Of a stretch of DNA of 64,000 nucleotides, positions 17,132 through 26,332 are shown in pieces. The stretch is from Candidatus Phosphoribacter hodrii (GTDB lineage: Bacteria > Actinomycetota > Actinomycetes > Actinomycetales > Dermatophilaceae): NCBI GenBank assembly GCA_016707175.1, contig JADJIB010000003.1, positions 186,001-250,000 of the forward strand, read 5' to 3'. Position numbers and translations under genes: made by a program. The notes beneath the pieces were generated by a model. The model saw nothing but the letters and a program-made list of their open reading frames with translations, had not been told where the DNA came from and did not search any database. The first letter of the stretch is position 1. Every line of letters starts with the position of its first letter.

Positions 17132-18556
17132 ATGGCGGACGAACCCACCCCACTCACCCGCAGGGAACTGCGCGAACAACGCGAGCGCGAGGAACATCAG
17201 CGGGCTGAGCGAGCCCCTGAGTCCCGTCGCCACGCCGACCCCGCGCGGGCCCGGCGCAGGCCCCTCGCTCTCGGCTGGATGCTCCACGGGTGGGGCATCG
17301 GCATCCTGTGGCTCGGCACCCATCTGCTGGTCGGCGCGGCGTTCCTCCTGCGCTTCGGGGCGAACCCCGACCGGTGGAACGCCCTCGTGGTGGGGGAGGT
17401 CTACACGCAGTTCGCCGGCGTGTCCCAACTCGGCCGGCTCCCCATCGAGAGGGTGCTCGCAGAGGTCCCCGCGCCCGCTGTTCGGCTGATGCAGGGCCTG
17501 TATGCCGTGACCGGCGAGGACCGCGGCCGGTTCTTCCTGGCCATCGTCGCCTTGGCGGTCGTCGCCGACCTCGTCATCCTCATCGCTCTTTGGCGGGCCA
17601 GTGCCGGTGGACCGATCGCGGGCGCCTACTGGGCGCTGGCGGTGCCGCTGCTCGGCCCGGTGACCTTCGCTCGACTTGACCTCGTGGTCGTCGCCGTCGT
17701 GGTGCTGGCCTGGCTTCTCGCCCCGCGACGTCCGCTCTGGGCCGGGGCGCTGCTCGCCGTCGCCACCGGCCTCGGGCTGTGGCCGGCGGCGGTCTTCTTG
17801 CCACTCCTCGCGCTCGTTCCCCGAGGCTCTCGACGCCTGGCCGTCGCTGGGTATGCCGTGATCAGCCTGGCGTTCATCGCCGTCGGTTTCCTGGGCGGCG
17901 GGTGGGACCGCCTGGCCTCGCCCATCACCCGGGCACTCACCCGTGGCTTGAGCCTGGAGTCGATCCCCGGCCTGCCGACCCTCGTCGACATGGCGCTGAG
18001 CCCTGGGCGGCATACCGCGTCGCTCGTCAACGGCGACATGGTGGTGCGCGGGCCCTGGGTCGAGGCTCTCGTGACCGGGTCCACCGCGCTGGTCGTGGTT
18101 CCGGTCGTCGTGGTGATCGCCCTGGGGGTCCTCGTCCTTCGGCGCAGGGAGGCACCCGCCAGCGGTGACGCCCGCGTCGGCCGGGCCAAGCGCCGGGCCG
18201 CGACCCAGCCGACTCCGGCCACCGCGCTGGTCGCGCTCGCCGGGCTGCTGACGTTGCTCGTCACGGCCCGGACGCTCAGCCCCGAAGCGCTGGTGTGGAC
18301 GGTGCCCTTCCTCGCGGTCCTGGCCGCTCGACGGCCGGGACGCGGCCCCTGGTTGGCCTTGGTCGTGCTCCTGGTGACCCAGATCGACTACCCGTATCTC
18401 TTCCAGGGCCTCACCTATCCTGCGGCCGCAGCCTTCGACGTCGCAGCCGCCGCGATCCTCGTCCGCAACGTTGCGCTGCTGGCTCTACTTGTCTGGTCGC
18501 TGCTCGCCGCCGTGCGTGAACTGCGGTCTAGCGCGGGTGTCGCCCCGGGCCAGTAG
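17132..18556 (+). CDS. polytopic membrane protein, GT87/DUF2029-like
   Basis: 474 residues. A basic N-terminal tail (RRELREQREREEHQRAER) precedes 10 or more membrane helices with a pattern like polyprenol-phosphate-mannose-dependent glycosyltransferases of family 87 (DUF2029): early aromatic periplasmic loop with YTQF, DLVVVAVVVLAW, then LSPEALVWTVPFLAVLAARRPGRG and TQIDYPYLFQ. Glycosyltransferase function is an inference. It lies 9 nt upstream of dnaX and is likely co-transcribed. I chose ATG 17132 because upstream in-frame sequence overlaps the SRP RNA. Confidence 0.72.
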   Translation: MADEPTPLTRRELREQREREEHQRAERAPESRRHADPARARRRPLALGWMLHGWGIGILWLGTHLLVGAAFLLRFGANPDRWNALVVGEVYTQFAGVSQLGRLPIERVLAEVPAPAVRLMQGLYAVTGEDRGRFFLAIVALAVVADLVILIALWRASAGGPIAGAYWALAVPLLGPVTFARLDLVVVAVVVLAWLLAPRRPLWAGALLAVATGLGLWPAAVFLPLLALVPRGSRRLAVAGYAVISLAFIAVGFLGGGWDRLASPITRALTRGLSLESIPGLPTLVDMALSPGRHTASLVNGDMVVRGPWVEALVTGSTALVVVPVVVVIALGVLVLRRREAPASGDARVGRAKRRAATQPTPATALVALAGLLTLLVTARTLSPEALVWTVPFLAVLAARRPGRGPWLALVVLLVTQIDYPYLFQGLTYPAAAAFDVAAAAILVRNVALLALLVWSLLAAVRELRSSAGVAPGQ

Positions 18557-18565
18557 GGTCGGACC

Positions 18566-20776
18566 GTGAGCACCGCCCTCTATCGCCGCTACCGGCCCGA
18601 GACGTTCGCCGACGTCATCGGGCAGGAGCACGTGACCGAGCCGCTCATGCAGGCACTGCGCACCGGCCGGGTCGGTCACGCCTACCTCTTCAGCGGCCCG
18701 CGGGGGTGTGGCAAGACGACCAGCGCCCGGATCCTCGCGCGCTGCCTCAACTGCGAGCAGGGTCCGACCCCGACGCCTTGCGGCACGTGCGACTCGTGCG
18801 TCGCACTCGCGCGGGGCGGCAGTGGGTCGGTCGACGTCATCGAGATCGACGCGGCCAGCCACGGCGGCGTCGACGACGCGCGCGATCTGCGCGAGCGGGC
18901 GTCCTACGGCCCGGCCCAGAGCCGGTTCAAGGTCTACATCATCGACGAGGCCCACATGGTCACGCCGCAGGGCTTCAACGCCCTGCTGAAGATCGTCGAG
19001 GAGCCGCCGGAGCACGTGAAGTTCGTCTTCGCGACGACCGAGCCCGAGAAGGTCATCGGCACGATCCGCTCCCGCACCCACCACTACCCGTTCCGGCTCG
19101 TCCCGCCGGCCAAGCTCACGGCATACCTCGAGCAGTTGTCCGCCCAGGAGGGTGTCGCCGTCGCCCCAGGAGTGTTGGGGTTCGTCACGCGCGCGGGCGG
19201 CGGGTCGGTGCGCGACTCGTTGTCGGTCCTCGACCAGCTGATCGCGGGCTCCGGCGACGAGGGCGTCACTTACGAAGGTGCGGCCGCGCTGCTGGGCTTC
19301 ACGAGCGTGGAGTTGCTCGACGCCACCATCGACGCGCTGGCTGCGCGCGACGCCGGCGCCGTCTTCGCGCAGGTCGACAAGGTCATCGAGTCCGGCCAGG
19401 ATCCGCGGCGGTTCGCCATGGACCTCCTCGAACGGCTGCGTGACCTCATCATCGTCGCGGCGGTCCCCGACGGGGCCGCCCAGGTGCTCCGCGGCGTCCC
19501 CGAGGACCAACTCGACCGGATGCGTGGCCAGCAGTCCCGGTTCGGGCCAGGAACCCTCTCGCGGGCCGCCGACATCGTCAACGCCGGCATCACGGAGATG
19601 ACCGGTGCCACGAGCCCGCGCCTGCAACTCGAGTTGATCTGCGCGCGGATCCTCCTGCCCGGCGCGTCCGGCGAGAGTGGGTATGCCGCCCGCCTCGATC
19701 GCATCGAACGTCACCTCGACGCCGGGGGAGGGGTTCCCGCCGGGCCGCGGCCCTCGATGCCAGCACCTCCCGCCCAGGCTCCGGCTGCCCAAGCACCCCC
19801 TGCCCAGGCCCCGCCCGCTGCCCAAGCACCCCCGGCCCAGGCTCCGGCCGCTGCCGTCGTGCCCGAGGCGGCACCGGTACAAGCGCCAGTGCCAGCACAA
19901 GCAGCGGCGCCCGTTCCTGCAGCCCCAGCGGCGAATCCGGCGGCGCCACCCACCTCCGCGGGCGGCTTCGATGTCGACGCCATCCGACGGGTGTGGCCTG
20001 AGGTGCTGGGCCGCATCTTCACGATGCGCCGGGCGACGTGGACCTTCGTCTCAGAGCATGCGCAGGTCATCGACTACGACGGCCAGCGGCTTGTCCTCGG
20101 GATCTCGACGACCGGCCTGACCCAGACCTTCCGGGCGGGCAACCACGCCGAGTTGATCCGTCAGGCCCTCATCGACCAGATCGGCCTCGACGCCCGGGTC
20201 GAGGGCGTCCCCATGCCGGCCGGGGGCGGCATACCCAGTGGCTCGGGCGGCGAAGGTCCGAGCGCTGCCCCCCGCGGTTCGAGCCCGGCCCCGCCCCCGG
20301 CCTCGTCGCAGGCTGCCGCTCCACCCCCGACGGCGGCTCCGGCCGCCGCGCCGACGCCGACCCCGGTCGCCCAGGCGGCGCCGCAAGCATCGACGCCCGC
20401 GCCCGCCCCAGCGCCCACGTCTGCAGCGGCGCCCACACCCGCGCCGGAGCCCGACATCCCGTTGCCTCCGGAGCCGCCGGAGGCGGGGTTCGAGCCGCCG
20501 CCGGACCCGGCCGACCATCGGCCGCCGACCAACCATGCCGACCATGCCCACTCGGTGCGTGCCGAGCTCGCGCGCGCCAAGGAGGCCACCCGGCGCACCA
20601 TGGACGAGCGCCATCATCGCTCCGACCCCGCGCCGGCTCCGCGCGCGACGTCGCCGCAGAGTGACCTGGGCGCAGCGAGCCTGGACGACGAGGTCGTGCA
20701 AGAGGGCGCCGAGATCGGGCAGGCCGTCATCGAGCGGATGCTCGGTGGCACGGTGCTCGGCGACACGCCGACCTGA
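18566..20776 (+). CDS. dnaX: DNA polymerase III subunit gamma/tau
   Basis: Clamp-loader ATPase of the replisome. Walker A is GPRGCGKTT (44-52), the zinc-binding cysteines are C63, C72, C75 and C78, and the Walker B segment is DEAHMVT (about 128). After the AAA+ and oligomerisation domains (to about residue 370) there is a Pro/Ala-rich linker, a conserved tau-like domain (VRRVWPEVLGRIFTMRRATW) and a second Pro/Ala-rich stretch. Start is GTG 18566. recR follows after two unrelated genes; the usual ybaB is absent. Confidence 0.96.
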   Translation: MSTALYRRYRPETFADVIGQEHVTEPLMQALRTGRVGHAYLFSGPRGCGKTTSARILARCLNCEQGPTPTPCGTCDSCVALARGGSGSVDVIEIDAASHGGVDDARDLRERASYGPAQSRFKVYIIDEAHMVTPQGFNALLKIVEEPPEHVKFVFATTEPEKVIGTIRSRTHHYPFRLVPPAKLTAYLEQLSAQEGVAVAPGVLGFVTRAGGGSVRDSLSVLDQLIAGSGDEGVTYEGAAALLGFTSVELLDATIDALAARDAGAVFAQVDKVIESGQDPRRFAMDLLERLRDLIIVAAVPDGAAQVLRGVPEDQLDRMRGQQSRFGPGTLSRAADIVNAGITEMTGATSPRLQLELICARILLPGASGESGYAARLDRIERHLDAGGGVPAGPRPSMPAPPAQAPAAQAPPAQAPPAAQAPPAQAPAAAVVPEAAPVQAPVPAQAAAPVPAAPAANPAAPPTSAGGFDVDAIRRVWPEVLGRIFTMRRATWTFVSEHAQVIDYDGQRLVLGISTTGLTQTFRAGNHAELIRQALIDQIGLDARVEGVPMPAGGGIPSGSGGEGPSAAPRGSSPAPPPASSQAAAPPPTAAPAAAPTPTPVAQAAPQASTPAPAPAPTSAAAPTPAPEPDIPLPPEPPEAGFEPPPDPADHRPPTNHADHAHSVRAELARAKEATRRTMDERHHRSDPAPAPRATSPQSDLGAASLDDEVVQEGAEIGQAVIERMLGGTVLGDTPT

Positions 20777-20841
20777 GGTCGCGGTCCATCGATTGGCCTG
20801 GGGGCTGCGTGGCGAGCGTGCCCGCCACTACGGTTGGGCCC

Positions 20842-21513
20842 ATGTTCTACCGAGTCGGTGCGACGCTGCTGCAACCGGTGTCGCGGCTGCTGTATCGGCC
20901 GACGATCACCGGCATCGAGAACGTCCCCCCCAAGGGCGGGGTCATCCTGGCCAGCAACCACCTGTCGTTCATCGACTCCTTCGCCATCCCGCTGGTGGCG
21001 CCGCGCAAGGTGAGTTTCCTGGCCAAGTCCGACTACTTCACCGGCTCGGGGCCTCGGGGTCTGCTCAGCCGCGGGTTCTTCAGCAGCGTCGGCGCCATTC
21101 CCGTCGACCGGAACTCCTCGCGAGCGGCTCAGGAGTCCCTCGACCTCGCGCTTGAGGTCCTGCAGGCTGGAGGCGCCTTCGGGATCTATCCCGAGGGCAC
21201 CCGCTCGCGTGACGGTCGGCTCTATCGCGGGCGCACCGGTGTCGGCTGGTTGGCGCTGACCGCTGGCGTACCCGTCGTGCCCGTCGGCCTGCGCGGCACC
21301 GATCAGATCCAGCCGGTGGGGTCCAGGTGGCCGCGGCTGGCCAAGGTCTCGGTGGCCTTCGGGCCGCCGATCCATCCCGAGACCTACGCGGGGATGCCGG
21401 CCGGGCGAGCTCGACGCGAGCTCACCGACGACGTCATGGACGCCATCGCGCTCCTCAGCGGTCAGGAGCGCGCCGACACCTACAACGAGGTCCCCACCCT
21501 CGACCCCTCCTGA
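20842..21513 (+). CDS. 1-acyl-sn-glycerol-3-phosphate acyltransferase family protein
   Basis: 223 residues. PlsC-type acyltransferase with the catalytic block NHLSFIDS (HX4D) and the glycerol-phosphate-binding block YPEGTRSRDG, plus VPVVPVGLRGTD. It probably transfers an acyl chain to lysophosphatidate or a related lipid at the membrane. ATG 20842 is favoured over GTG 20809 because family members begin just before FYRVGATLL. Confidence 0.9.
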   Translation: MFYRVGATLLQPVSRLLYRPTITGIENVPPKGGVILASNHLSFIDSFAIPLVAPRKVSFLAKSDYFTGSGPRGLLSRGFFSSVGAIPVDRNSSRAAQESLDLALEVLQAGGAFGIYPEGTRSRDGRLYRGRTGVGWLALTAGVPVVPVGLRGTDQIQPVGSRWPRLAKVSVAFGPPIHPETYAGMPAGRARRELTDDVMDAIALLSGQERADTYNEVPTLDPS

Positions 21514-21589
21514 GCGACTGGCGGCGGCCTCGCCCGGGTCCATCGACCCGACCGACGGGACCACTGGGGTGTTAGGGGATCGAGGGACA

Positions 21590-22552
21590 ATGCCTGGCAT
21601 GACCACTGGCGACCGCCTGCGCGGCGGGATCTTCGGGCTTCTCGTCGGTGATGCGCTCGGAGTGCCCTACGAATTCCACCCAGCCACGCAGATCCCTGCC
21701 ACCGACGAGATCGAGATGGTCCCGCCCGCCGGCTTCGCCCGGGCCCATGCCGGGATCGCCCCCGGCACCTGGTCGGACGACGGTGCCCAGGCCCTCGTCC
21801 TGCTCGAATCGCTCCTGCGGGTGGGTCACCTCGACGTGGACGACGTCGGCCGCGGACTGGTCGCGTGGGACGACGAGGGCCGGTATGCCGTCGACCGCCA
21901 CGTCTTCGACATCGGCATCCAGACCGGGATCGCCATCAGATCCCTGCGTGCCGGGGTGCCCGCCGCGTCGTCCGGGCCCACCGACTCGCGGGCCAACGGC
22001 AACGGCTCGCTCATGCGGGTCCTGCCCCTCGCGCTCTGGCACCGCGGCTCCGACGCTGACCTGGCGGCCGATGCGATGGCGCAGTCGGCGGTCACCCACG
22101 GTCATCTGCGCAGCCAGGTCTGCTGCGTGCTCTACTGCCTGCTCGCTCGGCGCCTCCTGCAGGGTATGCCGCCCGCCCAGGCCTGGCCGGCCGCCCGGGC
22201 CGCCTTCGACGAGGTCTACCCCGCTGGCAGCCCCGAGCACGACGAACTGGTGACGCACGTCTTCCCCGACGGCGCGGCATACGAAATCCGCGGTGGTGGG
22301 TACGTCGTGGAGTCGATGCGTGCGGCGGTCGCGCTGCTGCTGGCCGACGATCCGCTGGACTACGAACGGGTCGTCAAGGCGGCGATCGCACTGGGCGAGG
22401 ACACGGATACGACCGCGTGCATCGCCGGTGGGCTGGCGGGGATCGTGGCGGGGGAGGGCGGCATACCGCTGCGTTGGCGCACTGCCCTGCGCGGGCGTGA
22501 CCTGGTCGAGCCGCTGGCCGATGCCCTCGTGTCCTGGCGCGGGAGCGCGTGA
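21590..22552 (+). CDS. ADP-ribosylglycohydrolase family protein
   Basis: About 320 residues. The Mg-binding motifs of the ARH/DraG family are present: GTWSDDGAQALVLLES near the N-terminus and GEDTDTTACIAGGLAG near the C-terminus, with SRANGNGSLMR between them. It should remove ADP-ribose from proteins, nucleic acids or small molecules; the target is unknown, and no ADP-ribosyltransferase is adjacent. GAGGGA lies upstream; both ATG 21590 and ATG 21599 are possible starts. Confidence 0.9.
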   Translation: MPGMTTGDRLRGGIFGLLVGDALGVPYEFHPATQIPATDEIEMVPPAGFARAHAGIAPGTWSDDGAQALVLLESLLRVGHLDVDDVGRGLVAWDDEGRYAVDRHVFDIGIQTGIAIRSLRAGVPAASSGPTDSRANGNGSLMRVLPLALWHRGSDADLAADAMAQSAVTHGHLRSQVCCVLYCLLARRLLQGMPPAQAWPAARAAFDEVYPAGSPEHDELVTHVFPDGAAYEIRGGGYVVESMRAAVALLLADDPLDYERVVKAAIALGEDTDTTACIAGGLAGIVAGEGGIPLRWRTALRGRDLVEPLADALVSWRGSA

Positions 22553-22581
22553 TTGTCGCCGGTCGCACGTAGTCTGGCCGG

Positions 22582-23181
22582 GTGTACGAAGGCATCGTCC
22601 AGGACCTCATCGACGAGCTCGGACGGCTGCCCGGAATCGGCCCGAAGAGCGCTCAGCGCATCGCTTTTCACCTCGTCCAGGCCGATCCGGCCGATGTGGC
22701 GCGCCTCGTCCAGGTGCTGGCCGAGGTCAAGGACAAGATCCGCTTCTGCGAGTTGTGCGGCAACGTCGCCGAGGCGACCCTCTGCCGGATCTGTGGCGAC
22801 TCCCGGCGCGACCAGACGGCGATCTGCGTCGTCGAGGAGCCCAAGGACGTCGCCGCCATCGAGCGCACCCGGGAGTTCCGCGGGCGCTACCACGTGCTCG
22901 GCGGCGCGATCAGCCCGATGGACGGCATCGGCCCGGAAGATCTGCGGATCCGCGAGTTGATGACCCGCCTCGCCGACGGGGGCATCGTCGAGGTCATCAT
23001 TGCCACCGACCCCAACATCGCCGGTGAAGCGACCGCCACCTATCTCACCCGCACGCTCGCGCCGCTGGGGATCCGTGTGACTCGCCTCGCCTCGGGCCTG
23101 CCGGTGGGGGGCGACCTCGAATACGCTGACGAGGTGACCTTGGGACGCGCTTTCGAAGGACGGCGCACCGTCCATGCCTGA
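22582..23181 (+). CDS. recR: recombination mediator protein RecR
   Basis: 199 residues, standard length. An N-terminal helix-hairpin-helix (LPGIGPKSAQRIAFH), a four-cysteine zinc finger (CELCGN...CRIC) and a Toprim domain (ICVVEEPKDVAAIE, ATDPNIAGEATA) are all intact. Acts with RecF/RecO in loading RecA on gapped DNA. Start is GTG 22582. Its last 8 nt overlap the DUF5063 gene. Confidence 0.96.
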   Translation: MYEGIVQDLIDELGRLPGIGPKSAQRIAFHLVQADPADVARLVQVLAEVKDKIRFCELCGNVAEATLCRICGDSRRDQTAICVVEEPKDVAAIERTREFRGRYHVLGGAISPMDGIGPEDLRIRELMTRLADGGIVEVIIATDPNIAGEATATYLTRTLAPLGIRVTRLASGLPVGGDLEYADEVTLGRAFEGRRTVHA

Positions 23182-23824
23182 CGCCGACCGATCGGGTATG
23201 CCGCCCGCCGCGCCGCCCGCAGAGCCGGACGCGGTGTCGGCCAGTGCTGAGCCGGGCTCCGAATTCGACGACTTCGCCGAGTTCGCCGGGCTTGCCGACG
23301 ACTCGGCGGTGCAAGCGCGGGCCTACGTCACGGCGGTGACCGAGGTGGCCTCCGGGTCCTCGCCCGACATCGCGATCCCCTTGCTGTTGCTCGCGACCGC
23401 TCAGTTGCTCCTGGCCGGGTCCCGGCTCGGCGCAGTCCAGGACGTCGTCCTCGACGAGCGCTACGAGCCCGACCCCGGCCCAGACGCCGATGTCGAACCC
23501 TTGCGCGACAACCTCGCCAACCTCTTCGAGGGCATCGACGACTACGCCGACCTCGTCGACCCGGTCACGCAGGCCGAGCTCACCAAGGGGTCGCTGTCCA
23601 ACGACATGACCGAGATCTGCCTGGCGTTGGCTCATGGCCTGAGCCACTACGACGCCGGCCGACGCGTCGAGGCCCTGTGGTGGTGGCAGTTCTCCTACCT
23701 GTCGACCTGGGGCGAGCGGGCTGCGGCATCGTTGCGGGTGCTCCAATCGATCATCGCCCACCTGCGCCTGGACGCCGACGAGGACGTCGTCGCGGACGCC
23801 GAGTTCGACGCTCTGCACCCCTGA
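23174..23824 (+). CDS. DUF5063 domain protein
   Basis: 216 residues. After a Pro/Ala-rich acidic leader (1-40) comes a helical DUF5063 domain with DERYEPDP, LRDNLANLFEGIDDYADLVDP and ALWWWQFSYLSTWGERAAASLRVLQ. Function unknown; in actinobacteria it is a regular recR neighbour. ATG 23174 overlaps recR by 8 nt, indicating coupled translation. Confidence 0.85.
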   Translation: MPDADRSGMPPAAPPAEPDAVSASAEPGSEFDDFAEFAGLADDSAVQARAYVTAVTEVASGSSPDIAIPLLLLATAQLLLAGSRLGAVQDVVLDERYEPDPGPDADVEPLRDNLANLFEGIDDYADLVDPVTQAELTKGSLSNDMTEICLALAHGLSHYDAGRRVEALWWWQFSYLSTWGERAAASLRVLQSIIAHLRLDADEDVVADAEFDALHP

Positions 23825-23928
23825 CCGCCAGCTGAGACAGCCGTCTCGCGATGCGGAGGGCGGGCTGTTGGCGTGCGCGCCCTGAGTAAACTCGGGCGGT
23901 CCACAGGTCCGTCTCCGGGAGCAGGTCA
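23825..23928 (+). promoter_or_regulatory. leader region of the lysC-asd operon
   Basis: 104-nt spacer. A -10-like GAGTAAACT lies near 23883-23891 and a Shine-Dalgarno GGGAGCAGG just precedes GTG 23929. No lysine riboswitch or leader peptide is visible. Confidence 0.4.
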
Positions 23929-25203
23929 GTGAGCGTCATCGTCCAGAAGTACGGCGGGTCGTCGGTCGCCGACGCCGAGGGCGTCAAGCGGGTCGCCCGG
24001 CGGATCGTCGAGACCAAACAGGCCGGCCACGACGTGTGTGTCGTCGTCTCTGCCATGGGCGACTCCACTGACGAGCTCATCGACCTGGCCAACAAGGTCA
24101 CCCCGAACCCTCCGGCTCGGGAGTTGGACATGCTCCTCACCGCCGGTGAGCGGATCTCGATGGCCGTTCTGGCCATGGCCATCGCCGACCTCGGCAGCGA
24201 GGCCCGGTCGTTCACGGGGTCGCAAGCCGGTGTCATCACCGACGCCGAGCACGGCAAGGCGCGGATCATCGACGTGACCCCTGGGCGGATCACCGAGGCG
24301 CTGGCCGCCGGGCACATCGCCATCGTCGCCGGCTTCCAGGGCGTCAGCCAGACGAGCAAGGACATCACGACCCTTGGCCGGGGTGGTTCGGACACGACCG
24401 CGGTGGCGCTCGCCGCCGCGCTCAAGGCCGACGTCTGCGAGATCTACACCGATGTCGACGGCGTCTTCACCGCCGATCCGCGGGTGCTCCCGACGGCGCG
24501 CAAACTGTCGGTCATCTCCAGCGAGGAGATGCTCGACCTGGCCGCCAACGGGTCCAAGATCCTGCACCTGCGCTGTGTCGAATATGCCCGTCGGCACGGC
24601 ATCGCGATCCACGTCCGCTCGTCGTGGTCCGGCCACGAGGGCACCTGGATCCTCGAGAACCCCTACGGCGAAGGAAGCACCATGGAAGCCCCGATCATCG
24701 CCGGCGTCGCCCACGACCGCAGCGAGGCCAAGATCACCATCGTCGGGGTGCCCGACGAGGCCGGGAAGGCCGCCGACATCTTCACCGCGGTCGCCGACGC
24801 CGGAATCAACATCGACATGATCGTCCAGAACGTTTCGGCGGCCGCCACCGGGCGCACCGACATCTCGTTCACGCTCCCGTCCTCCGACGGGCCCAAGGCG
24901 GTTCAGACGCTGCAGTCCCTGCGCGCGGCGATCGGCTTCGACGAACTGCGGTTCGACGACCAGATCGGCAAGCTTTCCCTCGTCGGTGCCGGCATGCGCA
25001 CCAACCCCGGCATCTCCGCGAAGCTCTTCCGGGCCCTCGCCCACGCCGGCATCAACATCGAGATGATCTCGACCTCCGAGATCCGCATCTCGGTCGTCAC
25101 CCGCGCCGACCAGCTCGACGCGGCGGTCCGCGCCGCCCACACCGCCTTCGACCTCGACTCCGCGGAGGGCGAGGCCATCGTCTACGGAGGGACCGGCCGA
25201 TGA
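23929..25203 (+). CDS. lysC: aspartate kinase
   Basis: First enzyme of the aspartate pathway (Lys, Met, Thr, diaminopimelate): phosphorylates aspartate. 424 residues. The kinase motif KYGGSSVADAEG is at residues 7-18, followed by FTGSQAGVIT and TTLGRGGSDTTAVALA, then two C-terminal ACT domains (from about residue 265) that normally bind Lys/Thr as feedback inhibitors. The ACT region may also be made as a separate beta subunit, as in corynebacteria, but no clear internal start is evident. It overlaps asd by 4 nt. Confidence 0.96.
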   Translation: MSVIVQKYGGSSVADAEGVKRVARRIVETKQAGHDVCVVVSAMGDSTDELIDLANKVTPNPPARELDMLLTAGERISMAVLAMAIADLGSEARSFTGSQAGVITDAEHGKARIIDVTPGRITEALAAGHIAIVAGFQGVSQTSKDITTLGRGGSDTTAVALAAALKADVCEIYTDVDGVFTADPRVLPTARKLSVISSEEMLDLAANGSKILHLRCVEYARRHGIAIHVRSSWSGHEGTWILENPYGEGSTMEAPIIAGVAHDRSEAKITIVGVPDEAGKAADIFTAVADAGINIDMIVQNVSAAATGRTDISFTLPSSDGPKAVQTLQSLRAAIGFDELRFDDQIGKLSLVGAGMRTNPGISAKLFRALAHAGINIEMISTSEIRISVVTRADQLDAAVRAAHTAFDLDSAEGEAIVYGGTGR

Positions 25204-26249
25204 GTATGCCGTCCGCTGCAGTCAACGTCGGAATCGTCGGGGCGACCGGCCAGGTCGGCGGGGTCGTCCTGCGGATCCTCGCCGAGCGCAACTTCCCGGT
25301 CGGTCAGTTGCGGCTGTTCGCCTCGTCCCGCTCGGCGGGCTCGACGATCACCTGGCAGGGCCGGGACATCGTCGTCGAGGACGCCTCGACCGCCGACCCG
25401 ACGGGCCTGCACATCGCGATCTTCTCCGCCGGTGCCACGACCTCCAAGGCGCAGGCTCCGCGGTTCGCGGCGGCCGGCGTCACCGTCATCGACAACTCGT
25501 CGGCCTGGCGGATGGACCCCGAGGTGCCGTTGGTCGTCTCCGAGGTCAACCCGGCGGCGGCCAAGAACCCTCCGAAGGGGATCATCGCCAACCCCAACTG
25601 CACGACGATGGCCGCGATGCCGGTGCTCAAGCCGCTGGCCGACGAGGCCGGGCTCAAGCGCCTGATCGTCTCGACCTACCAGGCCGTCTCCGGCACCGGT
25701 CTCGCCGGGGTTCAGGAGTTGGCAACCCAGGTCCGCCGGGCGCTGGAGTCTGGGGACATCGAGGGGCTGGCCCACGACGGACGCGCGGTCGACCTGGGCG
25801 CCCCCGTGAAGTACCTCGCCCCCATCGCCTTCGACGTCGTCCCGGTCGCCGGCTCGGTGCTCGATGACGGCAGCGAGGAGACCGACGAGGAGCGCAAGCT
25901 GCGCAACGAGTCGCGCAAGATCCTCGATCTGCCTGACCTCCGGGTGTCCGGGACCTGCGTGCGGGTCCCCGTCTTCACCGGCCATTCGTTGTCGATCAAC
26001 GCCGAGTTCGAGCGGCCCATCACGCCGGCGCGGGCTCGCGAGTTGCTGGCCAACGCTCCCGGTGTCGAGTTGGCCGACGTGCCCACCCCGCTGCAGGCGG
26101 CCGGCGCCGACCCGTCCTACGTCGGCCGGATCCGCGAGGACCAGTCGGTCGACGGTGGCCGAGGCCTGGCGCTGTTCGTCAGCAACGACAACCTGCGCAA
26201 GGGCGCCGCCCTCAACACCGTCCAGATCGCCGAGCTGTTGATCTCCTGA
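25200..26249 (+). CDS. asd: aspartate-semialdehyde dehydrogenase
   Basis: Reduces aspartyl phosphate to aspartate semialdehyde with NADPH. 349 residues. The N-terminal Rossmann motif is GIVGATGQVG, the catalytic cysteine is C134 in NPNCTTM, and the C-terminal FVSNDNLRKGAALNTVQIAE is typical. ATG 25200 overlaps the lysC stop (ATGA). The last 58 nt plus a few downstream bases are duplicated at 27184-27247 with 58 of 64 identity, the mark of DNA inserted at the 3' end of this gene. Confidence 0.97.
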   Translation: MSMPSAAVNVGIVGATGQVGGVVLRILAERNFPVGQLRLFASSRSAGSTITWQGRDIVVEDASTADPTGLHIAIFSAGATTSKAQAPRFAAAGVTVIDNSSAWRMDPEVPLVVSEVNPAAAKNPPKGIIANPNCTTMAAMPVLKPLADEAGLKRLIVSTYQAVSGTGLAGVQELATQVRRALESGDIEGLAHDGRAVDLGAPVKYLAPIAFDVVPVAGSVLDDGSEETDEERKLRNESRKILDLPDLRVSGTCVRVPVFTGHSLSINAEFERPITPARARELLANAPGVELADVPTPLQAAGADPSYVGRIREDQSVDGGRGLALFVSNDNLRKGAALNTVQIAELLIS

Positions 26250-26253
26250 TCGG
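26190..26253 (+). repeat. asd 3'-end repeat, left copy (putative attachment site)
   Basis: The 64 nt covering the last 20 asd codons and CTGATCGG recur at 27184-27247 (6 mismatches, no gaps). The two copies bound about 0.93 kb of DNA carrying the HIT-like gene. Confidence 0.75.
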
Positions 26254-26312
26254 CGGCGGCGGCGGCCAGCCAGCGACGCATGGTGTCGGATGTGACGGCG
26301 TTCCAGCCAACC

Positions 26313-26331
26313 CGTTCTCGCCTGGAGAACG
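26313..26331 (+). promoter_or_regulatory. inverted repeat over the ribosome-binding site of the HIT-like gene
   Basis: CGTTCTC (26313-26319) and GAGAACG (26325-26331) form a perfect 7-bp inverted repeat with a 5-nt loop. The right arm contains the GGAGAA Shine-Dalgarno sequence 2 nt before GTG 26333, so folding would hide the ribosome site; it could equally be an operator. Confidence 0.5.
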
Positions 26332-26332
26332 A

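Noticed and set aside
23825..23928. Lysine riboswitch before lysC
   Set aside because: The 104-nt spacer is too short and lacks the conserved L-box core.
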